The notes under the pieces: generated by a model | Seen by the model: only the letters and a program-made list of their open reading frames with translations | What the model was told of the DNA's origin: nothing | Databases searched by the model: none | Position numbers and translations under genes: made by a program | Part shown: positions 1 to 5,101 of the stretch, in pieces | Layout of the letters: each line of letters begins with the position of its first letter | How positions within the stretch are numbered: position 1 is the stretch's first letter | NCBI GenBank assembly: GCA_947460915.1 | Contig: CANHKJ010000058.1 | Coordinates: 1 to 13,913 of the forward strand | Direction: 5' to 3' | Source of the DNA: Verrucomicrobiia bacterium | GTDB lineage: Bacteria; Verrucomicrobiota; Verrucomicrobiia; Verrucomicrobiales; Akkermansiaceae | Length of the DNA: 13,913 nucleotides

Positions 1-2
1 CC

Positions 3-116
3 TTGCTAGACAACATTTTACAATGGCCTAGAGCAACTTCGCCGAAGTTGCCACCAGAGCCACCCGAAAATGAACAAACAGGCGGCAAAACTGGCAAAAA
101 CCACTGCGCTGCTTAA
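3..116 (+). CDS. Possible 3' end of an unknown gene cut by the window edge
   Basis: Frame 3 is open from the left edge to a TAA at 114-116 and encodes 37 residues. The first part looks protein-like (LLDNILQWPRATSP) and the rest is rich in Pro, Glu, Gly and Lys, as in a disordered C-terminal tail. I do not recognise the family. The stop codon is 14 bp before the repeat at 130-151, which resembles the ends of the element near 5 kb. That spacing would suit the end of a transposase gene followed by the terminal repeat of an insertion sequence, but this is inference. An open frame this short could also be chance. Confidence 0.22.
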   Translation: MLDNILQWPRATSPKLPPEPPENEQTGGKTGKNHCAA

Positions 117-129
117 TTCAACATCGATT

Positions 130-151
130 CAACTTCGGATTTCGGGTTAAA
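130..151 (+). repeat. Single copy of an element-end-like repeat
   Basis: This 22-bp segment begins CAACTTCGGATTTC and ends GGGTTAAA. It matches 5023-5044 at 19 of 22 positions in direct orientation. Its reverse complement matches the segment starting at 4917 at 16 of 19 positions. All three copies are intergenic. It could be the right terminal repeat of an insertion sequence whose body lies to the left of the window, or a solitary end left by excision. No target-site duplication can be assessed. Confidence 0.45.
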
Positions 152-350
152 CGGTCATAAAAAAATAATTAGTATAAAAATAATCACTCCCAAAGACATA
201 TTTATTCATATTTTGATCAACCTAACAAGATATTCGTGTTTTTTATTGACGGTTTATGGTCTCGATGATTGGATTAATCGTCGACGTTATTTAACAAGAC
301 TATAATAACGTAGAGGCAACAATTCCAATATAACATTACCACGATATAAT

Positions 351-842
351 ATGAAAATGAAAATGTCCATTATTACTGCATTAGCATTCCTAATGACTAG
401 CTGTGCATCCATTGTTTCCAAGTCGGAATATCCAGTATCTTTTACCAGCAACCCTGCTGGATGCAAAGTACTAGTTAAAAAGAACGGCATGGTAATTCAT
501 CAAGGTGTAACCCCATCGATGGTGACTCTCTCTGCTTCAGAGGGTTACTTTACACCGGCAAAATATCAAGTCGAATTTACAAAGAAGGGGGCACCAACAC
601 TAACCGTTCCCCTAACAGCTGACATTGATGGTTGGTATTTTGGAAACATCCTGTTTGGCGGTCTAATTGGCATGCTGATTGTTGATCCGGCGACTGGAGC
701 TATGTGGAAGCTTCCCGAAAATGTTAACACCTCGCTGACATCGATTGCATCCGTTACGAGTGAGAACGGTAAGACATTAAGAATTGTCGATCGCTCAGCT
801 ATTCCGTCGAATGTTGAGAGCCAATTGATAGCCCTGAGGTAG
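351..842 (+). CDS. Small lipoprotein with PEGA-like N-terminal part
   Basis: The product has 163 residues. It starts with a short lysine-containing, hydrophobic signal peptide ending in MTSC at residues 15-18, so Cys18 is the likely lipidated residue; the -3 position is Met, slightly off the usual lipobox. After it come CASIV and a segment around residues 28-60 (SNPAGCKVLV) like the PEGA-type beta domains of bacterial surface lipoproteins. A hydrophobic Gly-rich stretch follows at about 98-116 (NILFGGLIGMLIVDPATGA), a pattern I know from small uncharacterised lipoproteins. Function is unknown; an envelope location is likely. ATG codons at 351, 357 and 363 are all in frame and none has a clear Shine-Dalgarno sequence, so the start is uncertain by four codons. 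Base composition is clearly more AT-rich than in the genes from 1281 onward, which fits an accessory gene. It is followed by an apparently decayed small gene and a terminator. Confidence 0.75.
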   Translation: MKMKMSIITALAFLMTSCASIVSKSEYPVSFTSNPAGCKVLVKKNGMVIHQGVTPSMVTLSASEGYFTPAKYQVEFTKKGAPTLTVPLTADIDGWYFGNILFGGLIGMLIVDPATGAMWKLPENVNTSLTSIASVTSENGKTLRIVDRSAIPSNVESQLIALR

Positions 843-856
843 TCCTTGCGTGTAAT

Positions 857-1132
857 ATGTTTAATCTATCCTCCAAACTAGGTACGTTAGCTGCGGTTGT
901 CGCTGCGGTTGGAATGACTTAATGAGCCGCTAATACACTCATGCCGGGGTCGATGATTTCAAAACCACCCGCAAAAGCTCTGTCTGCATCTATTTAGTTC
1001 TCTTTTGATGATGGTTTCTTGATGAAAAAACTTTATCCTGCAGGAATTTATGACCGATTGTACTACAATGGTGGCTTTGGTATCAAAATGCCATGGAATA
1101 AACCTAATATGCCGATTACAATTTTAAAGTAA
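857..1132 (+). pseudogene. Decayed small exported-protein gene
   Basis: Three pieces of coding-like sequence lie in order on the plus strand but not in one frame. From ATG 857 a signal-peptide-like run (SSKLGTLAAVVAAVGMT) reads for 21 residues and then stops at 920-922. In another frame, 934-1005 is open and reads AGVDDFKTTRKSSVCIYLVLF. From 998 to 1132 the first frame is open again and reads FSFDDGFLMKKLYPAGIYDR and onward to TILK. Joined, they give a plausible exported protein of about 85-90 residues with one in-frame stop region and two frame changes. The last piece could instead stand alone as a 36-residue ORF from ATG 1022. I do not recognise the family. Intergenic DNA that merely looks coding, or sequencing indels, are alternatives. 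Confidence 0.35.
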
Positions 1133-1170
1133 TCATCCTAGTTAATTACTTTTGATTTCATATCAAAACC

Positions 1171-1202
1171 AAACGCCTTGGTGTGCAATCACCAAGGCGT
1201 TT
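1171..1202. terminator. Bidirectional intrinsic terminator
   Basis: A perfect 12-bp inverted repeat, AAACGCCTTGGT at 1171-1182 and ACCAAGGCGTTT at 1191-1202, has an 8-nt loop. The stem is GC-rich in its middle with A residues on the left and T residues on the right, so it can act in both directions. It lies between the plus-strand lipoprotein region and the minus-strand mpl gene, whose stop is at 1281, and so probably ends both convergent transcripts. The T tract is short (TTT then TTACTATTA), so efficiency may be moderate. Confidence 0.75.
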
Positions 1203-1280
1203 ACTATTAGTGAATGGGACTCCTTGAATGGGGTGAATGGGGTCACATGTTTGAAATTGATCGGATCACAGCCCTTTCGC

Positions 1281-2669
1281 TCACTTCGCGAGGCGATCAA
1301 GCAATTTCTGATGAATGCCCCCGAAGCCGCCATTGCTGAGGACCGCTAAGACGTCACCAGGTTGTGCTTTTTCGACGACGAGATCGACGATTTCCGGCAC
1401 TCCGGGAAGATACCATCCGGTGCCGCCGAAGTCTTTGATGTCTTGTGCTAGGCGGTCGGGATTGAGCCGCTCGGCTTCGGGCACTTTGTGGAGATCGGAA
1501 ATGGCAGCGACCACAGCCAAATCGGCTAGGGCCAGAGACTCGGCGAGTTCTTTTTGGAAAACACTGCGCTTGGTCGTATTCGAGCGAGGTTCGAAAAGGA
1601 CCCACAAGCGCGCACCTGAGTAGCGTTGGCGCAAAGCGGCAATGGCTAGCTTGATGGCAGTCGGGTGATGCGCAAAGTCATCAACGACCTTAATGCCATT
1701 GACTTCGCCTTTCAGTTCCTGACGACGGGCCACGCCCTCGAAGCTGAGCAATCCATCGCGTGCTTCATCGGCACTAAGGCCTGCAAATCGCGCGGCACTC
1801 ACGGCCATTGCGGCATTGCGCACATTGAATTCGCCGACCATCGAGATCGAGTAATTTTCGCCATCGAGCGTAAATGTGCTACCCTCTTCGTGATACACCA
1901 CATCGCAGATGCGCAGATCGCAGTCCTCGCTCATGCCGACTTTTTTCACGGGGCATGGAGCCTTTGATGCTACATCGAGCGAGTTCGCATCATCGCCGTT
2001 GACAAACGCAATGCCATTGCGTGGGACGACGTTGAGCAAACGACGGAAGCTGAGTTTGATCTCATCGACGTTGTTGTAAATGTCGGCATGATCGAACTCG
2101 ATGTTGTTGATCACCACGCATTCGGGCAAGTAGTGAAGAAACTTCGAGCGCTTGTCGAAAAACGCCGTGTCGTATTCGTCGCCTTCGAGCACGGTGAGAT
2201 CAGAGTCCGTAAAAACCGCTCCGCCACCGAGATTTTTCGGCAGTCCACCAATCATGTAGCTCGGATTGCGGTCGGCATTTTTCAACAACCACGCCAACAT
2301 CGAGGAGGTGGTGGTTTTGCCATGAGTGCCGCTCACCACAAAGTTCCGCTTGCCACGCAGAAAATGCTCCTTGAGCACCTCGGGCAGAGAAACGTAGAGC
2401 AATTTGCGCTCCAGAGTCGCTTCGGCTTCTTCGTTGCCGCGACTGATGGCATTGCCGATCACGATGACATCGGCGTCAGCGGGAATGTTCGAGGCCCGAT
2501 AGCCCTCGGTAAGTGGAATGCCCTGAGATTCGAGGAATGTAGACATTGGTGGATAGACATTGCTATCGCTCCCCGTCACCACATAACCACGGGCCTTCAT
2601 GCCCGATGCCACGGCTCCCATCGCAGTGCCGCAGATGCCTACAAAATGAAAATGCTTGTTTTGTCCCAT
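1281..2669 (-). CDS. mpl: UDP-N-acetylmuramate:L-Ala-gamma-D-Glu-meso-DAP ligase (murein peptide ligase)
   Basis: Mpl is a cytoplasmic Mur ligase that uses ATP to join the recycled tripeptide L-Ala-gamma-D-Glu-meso-DAP to UDP-MurNAc, so that peptidoglycan precursor is rebuilt without de novo peptide synthesis. At 462 residues it is close to the roughly 457 of E. coli Mpl. The N-terminal nucleotide-binding motif is GICGTAMG at residues 11-18, followed by the Mpl-like GSDSNVYPPMSTFLESQGI (33-51). The ATP P-loop is GTHGKTTT at 114-121. Central ligase motifs EGDEYDTAFFDKRSKF (162-177) and NNIEFDHADIY (188-198) are present, as are a later EPRSNTTKRS segment and a C-terminal SNGGFGGIH typical of Mpl rather than MurC. 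The ATG at 2669 fits the family start; only a weak GAG lies upstream. It follows the HAD gene on the same strand after 37 bp, so the two are probably co-transcribed. Confidence 0.95.
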   Translation of the reverse strand: MGQNKHFHFVGICGTAMGAVASGMKARGYVVTGSDSNVYPPMSTFLESQGIPLTEGYRASNIPADADVIVIGNAISRGNEEAEATLERKLLYVSLPEVLKEHFLRGKRNFVVSGTHGKTTTSSMLAWLLKNADRNPSYMIGGLPKNLGGGAVFTDSDLTVLEGDEYDTAFFDKRSKFLHYLPECVVINNIEFDHADIYNNVDEIKLSFRRLLNVVPRNGIAFVNGDDANSLDVASKAPCPVKKVGMSEDCDLRICDVVYHEEGSTFTLDGENYSISMVGEFNVRNAAMAVSAARFAGLSADEARDGLLSFEGVARRQELKGEVNGIKVVDDFAHHPTAIKLAIAALRQRYSGARLWVLFEPRSNTTKRSVFQKELAESLALADLAVVAAISDLHKVPEAERLNPDRLAQDIKDFGGTGWYLPGVPEIVDLVVEKAQPGDVLAVLSNGGFGGIHQKLLDRLAK

Positions 2670-2706
2670 TGACGTTTACTCTAACAAATTTTTAAAATTG
2701 ATGAAC

Positions 2707-3588
2707 TCAGAATGTAGGTGCCGCGACACGACCATTCTCACTCTCTTCGAAGCGCTGACGCAAGATGCGATCGGCCACCTCGCGGACCATTTCGCTCATC
2801 AGCAACCACAAATGACTGCCCTTGCGATAGTCAGCGGGCGCGATGTGCTTCACCCGACCCGCGTGCGTGCAGAGTTGATAGCATTTGCGGAAACTTTTGC
2901 CGCTCTCATCATTCGGATTGTAAACAGCGATCGCTTGACCGCCGTTGCGATTCAACACCGTGAAGCAAGGCACATCGGTCGGTCCATCGCCCACATACAC
3001 CATATTTTCAAATGGAATCGGCCGCAACTCGGGTGGCATGTGATCATTCACATCCTGATCGTAGCGCAGCATGCCTTTGTTGATGCGGAAAAGAAACTGC
3101 GTTTTGGTGGTATGGGAGATGGTGCGTTTCGGGAAGCTGATGCGTCCCTCGCCATCTTCGCCAAACTCACAACCAAAAATCGCCTTCACATGCGGTTCGA
3201 GGCGCGAGCCATCGAGCAAGGCCTTCAAGCCTGACGACACGATGTAATGCTCAACCTTAATTCCTGCGGCCTCATGCTCTGCGGTGAGGCTTACTTTCGG
3301 CAAGTCGGTGAAAATTTCCGGCAGTCCGGGAAAAAACGACAAGCCTTTGCCGAGTTCGGTCAAGCGCGCATTGGTCACATTGTCCATGCCCAGATAATCG
3401 AGCAAGCACTTCATGTAGGCCAACTCACCGTCCCACTTTTGCTCCGTCACCAAGGAATTGCATTTTTTCCAAAATTGCACTGGATCGATGCCAAACTGCG
3501 GAAAAAGCACATCATCTTGCATGTACTTCGGGCTCAGCGTTTGATCGTAGTCGTAAACCAGAGCAATAATGTTTTGTGGAACGGCCAT
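2707..3588 (-). CDS. HAD-superfamily phosphatase
   Basis: This is a haloacid-dehalogenase-type hydrolase, likely a cytoplasmic phosphomonoesterase; the substrate is not deducible. From ATG 3588 it has 293 residues. Motif I is VYDYDQTLSP with Asp13 as nucleophile and Asp15 as acid/base, motif II is IVSSG near 116-120, a motif III lysine may be Lys162 (TTKTQF), and motif IV is VGDGPTD with Asp201 and Asp205 for Mg2+. The inserted helical region after motif I resembles a C1-type cap. The frame is open upstream to an ATG at 3705, giving 332 residues, and that start has a weak AAGG 10 nt upstream. I prefer 3588 because the HAD fold starts almost at once there and because this leaves room for a divergent promoter of the amidase gene. 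The mpl gene follows after 37 bp, which makes a role in wall-sugar or muropeptide recycling possible but unproven. Confidence 0.8.
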   Translation of the reverse strand: MAVPQNIIALVYDYDQTLSPKYMQDDVLFPQFGIDPVQFWKKCNSLVTEQKWDGELAYMKCLLDYLGMDNVTNARLTELGKGLSFFPGLPEIFTDLPKVSLTAEHEAAGIKVEHYIVSSGLKALLDGSRLEPHVKAIFGCEFGEDGEGRISFPKRTISHTTKTQFLFRINKGMLRYDQDVNDHMPPELRPIPFENMVYVGDGPTDVPCFTVLNRNGGQAIAVYNPNDESGKSFRKCYQLCTHAGRVKHIAPADYRKGSHLWLLMSEMVREVADRILRQRFEESENGRVAAPTF

Positions 3589-3712
3589 AATGGGTAAAGC
3601 AAAGAAAACCTTTCCCATGAGCGGCGACAAGCTCAAAGTCGTGCGTCCGAACGATTTCCTGCAAGATCGAACAGCCACATTTTTCAGCATCTTTTCATAA
3701 ACCATTTTTTGT

Positions 3713-3741
3713 TTGCCTTCGACTCATGCTTTCACTACTCT
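3713..3741 (+). promoter_or_regulatory. Weak candidate promoter of the amidase gene
   Basis: TTGCCT at 3713-3718 and TACTCT at 3736-3741 are separated by 17 bp and lie just upstream of the amidase start at 3759. The boxes match the sigma-70 consensus only partly. Transcription would begin around 3748 and leave a leader of about 10 nt, without a Shine-Dalgarno sequence. Confidence 0.25.
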
Positions 3742-3758
3742 GAAAAAAAGTCCACGAC

Positions 3759-4781
3759 ATGATTCATCTCAGCACATTGACGAAAAGACTCACCCAGTTC
3801 CTTACACTGGCGCTTTTTTTCGGATTCGCCGCGGTAGCACAAGCCCAATGGGATATCATGCAGTTTGGTGGTCGCGATTACGTTTCGCTCGATAGCATTA
3901 AGAAATTTTACAACTTCCAAACCTACAAACGCAGCGGCAATCAGATCGTGCTTGAAGGAGGGAATCTTATATTCAAGCTCCGCATCGGTGATCAAGAATC
4001 AACGCTCAATGGAATCAAGTTTGTACTCACCTATCCAGTGATCGAGAGCGGCGCCAAAACGGCAATCTCGCGCATCGATCTCACTAAGCTCATCCATCCT
4101 GTGCTGCGCCCCAATTATATTCTGAATGCTGGAAATTTCCGCACCGTCATAATTGATGCAGGACACGGAGGCAAGGATGCTGGTGCGGTCAATGCCTACA
4201 ACACGGAGAAAGCATACAACCTACGCGTGGCCCAGGAGGTGCAAAAACTACTGACCGCCAAAGGCTACCGAGTGATCCTTACCCGCAGCAGCGACGTTTA
4301 CCTCACCTTACAACAGCGGGTCGACATCGCCAACTCTCTCAAAGAGGCTGCCATTTTCATCAGCATTCACTTCAATTCTGGTGGACGCAGCGCGCGCGGC
4401 ATCGAGACCTTTACGCTCTCGCCCCAAGGAGTCGCGCACTACGGTTCAGGACTCAAACCGAGCGACCTCAATGCGCGCAATGGCAACATCAATGACTCCG
4501 CGAACGTCGCTCTGGCCACCGCAGTTCATAGCCAAGTGTTGAAGAACATCGGAAGAAATAACACCTTTGACCGCGGCATCAAACGCGCTCGTTTCAGCGT
4601 GCTCACTGGCGTGCGTCATCCAGCGATTTTGCTCGAAGGCGGCTTTATGAGCCATCCTTACGAAGCGCAGCTGATGGAGAACCCCAAATATATGAGTGCC
4701 GTAGCACGCGGAGTAGCCAATGCGGTCATTCTCTACAAGAGTGCAGTGAGCTACCGCAAACCAGCCGCGCGAGCGCAGTGA
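3759..4781 (+). CDS. Secreted N-acetylmuramoyl-L-alanine amidase (Amidase_3, AmiC-like)
   Basis: This zinc amidase cuts the bond between N-acetylmuramic acid and the peptide stem of peptidoglycan in the periplasm, acting in cell separation and wall turnover. The product has 340 residues. A signal peptide with hydrophobic core LALFFGFAAV ends in AQA, with likely cleavage after residue 29. Residues about 30-120 form a beta-rich N-terminal region (YVSLDSIKKFYNF) like the copper-amine-oxidase-N or AMIN-type domains that position such enzymes. The catalytic domain covers about 128-328: zinc ligands are His136 in IIDAGHGGKDAG, Glu150 in NTEKAYNLR and His204 in FISIHFNS, and the catalytic Glu is Glu293 in LLEGGF. 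All are intact. The 340-residue length is typical. The ATG at 3759 directly precedes the signal peptide; the upstream sequence AAAAAAAGTCCACGAC has no Shine-Dalgarno. Mpl, encoded divergently nearby, acts on downstream products of such enzymes. Confidence 0.93.
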   Translation: MIHLSTLTKRLTQFLTLALFFGFAAVAQAQWDIMQFGGRDYVSLDSIKKFYNFQTYKRSGNQIVLEGGNLIFKLRIGDQESTLNGIKFVLTYPVIESGAKTAISRIDLTKLIHPVLRPNYILNAGNFRTVIIDAGHGGKDAGAVNAYNTEKAYNLRVAQEVQKLLTAKGYRVILTRSSDVYLTLQQRVDIANSLKEAAIFISIHFNSGGRSARGIETFTLSPQGVAHYGSGLKPSDLNARNGNINDSANVALATAVHSQVLKNIGRNNTFDRGIKRARFSVLTGVRHPAILLEGGFMSHPYEAQLMENPKYMSAVARGVANAVILYKSAVSYRKPAARAQ

Positions 4782-4916
4782 TTGAGCAAGGCTACACTTG
4801 GGGGGAATGAAAGTAAGGGACGGTCTGGGTTCACGAATTTCACAAATTACAGCCGTCTGAAACCTTTGCTATTTTACTCAATTGGAATGCCGTTGGCCCA
4901 GCTTGATCAGCATAGG

Positions 4917-5044
4917 TTAAACCCGAAATCCGATATGGAACCACAGATTGCGCAGGCATGTAGTTATTCAATGAACAACTACATGCCTGAAATCTGCGGT
5001 TATATTAGCGATAAGCCCAATGCAACTTTGGTTTTCAGGTTAAA
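4917..5044. repeat. MITE-like element with imperfect terminal inverted repeats
   Basis: The left end (TTAAACCCGAAATCCGA from 4917) and the reverse complement of the right end (TTTAACCTGAAAACCAAA, ending at 5044) match at 13 of 18 positions. Between them is a large hairpin at 4935-5005. The same end sequence occurs once more at 130-151. An intergenic element of about 128 bp with inverted ends, a palindromic core and no coding capacity fits a miniature inverted-repeat element or a large REP-like unit. No clear target-site duplication is visible, so mobility is inferred only. Confidence 0.4.
4935..5005. repeat. Long imperfect palindrome (hairpin)
   Basis: CAGGCATGTAGTT at 4953-4965 pairs perfectly with AACTACATGCCTG at 4977-4989. 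Inside, TTC at 4967-4969 pairs with GAA at 4973-4975 around an AAT loop, after one A/C mismatch. Outside, CCACAGATT at 4941-4949 pairs with AATCTGCGG at 4991-4999 except for one position, across a GCG/A internal loop. AA at 4939-4940 and the first bases of TTATAT at 5000-5005 extend it. It has no T tract directly after the stem, so it is not a classical terminator, though it could protect the 3' end of the amidase mRNA. Confidence 0.8.
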
Positions 5045-5060
5045 TTTCTGCATTCGCGCC

Positions 5061-5089
5061 TTGGATTTCCTGCAAAGTCATAGTAAAAT
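5061..5089 (+). promoter_or_regulatory. Candidate promoter of the AsmA-like gene
   Basis: TTGGAT at 5061-5066 and TAAAAT at 5084-5089 are spaced by exactly 17 bp. The -10 box matches the sigma-70 consensus at five of six positions and the -35 box at three. Transcription would start near 5096, about five bases before the GTG start at 5102, so the message would be almost leaderless. Confidence 0.4.
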
Positions 5090-5101
5090 ACCCTAGCAAT
5101 C

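Larger units (their letters stand above)
1..350. other. AT-rich gene-poor left edge
   Basis: This stretch holds no confident gene. A reading frame open from the window edge ends at 116 and is listed separately. There is a small perfect inverted repeat, GCAACTTCG at 33-41 against CGAAGTTGC at 43-51. A repeat that resembles the ends of the palindromic element near 5 kb lies at 130-151. From about 150 onward the DNA is very AT-rich and probably contains the promoter region of the lipoprotein gene at 351. A perfect TATAAT lies at 301-306 and another at 345-350 directly against the start codon, but neither has a convincing -35 box at normal spacing. Confidence 0.6.
843..1280. other. Intergenic stretch with gene debris, terminator and short tandem repeat
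   Basis: There is no intact gene here. It contains the candidate decayed reading frame at 857-1132, the strong inverted repeat at 1171-1202, and a TGAATGGG-type repeat: one copy at 1211-1218 and two tandem TGAATGGGG copies at 1225-1233 and 1234-1242. Composition stays AT-rich until about 1260, just before the end of mpl, so the boundary between accessory and core DNA seems to fall here. Confidence 0.6.
4782..5101. other. Intergenic region holding a palindromic element
   Basis: This 320-bp gap between the amidase and AsmA-like genes has an open frame from TTG 4782 to 5096, but its product is not protein-like and is largely translated repeat, so I do not call it a gene. The left part (4782-4910) shows only a weak GACGG/CCGTC pair at 4819-4823 and 4853-4857 with a long loop. 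The right part contains the element at 4917-5044 and a candidate promoter at 5061-5089. Confidence 0.6.

Noticed and set aside
1152..1349. 65-codon plus-strand frame over the terminator and mpl end
   Set aside because: It crosses the terminator hairpin, the short tandem repeat and the antisense of mpl; not a plausible gene.
2088..2672. 194-codon open frame antisense to mpl
   Set aside because: Shadow of mpl, with a His/Arg/Ala-rich composition typical of antisense frames.
2656..3234. 192-codon open frame antisense to the HAD gene
   Set aside because: The HAD motifs on the other strand are intact and explain this DNA.
4782..5096. 104-codon open frame between the amidase and the AsmA-like gene
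   Set aside because: It starts at a TTG right after the amidase stop, has no Shine-Dalgarno, runs through the palindromic element, and its product lacks any domain, signal or repeat pattern.
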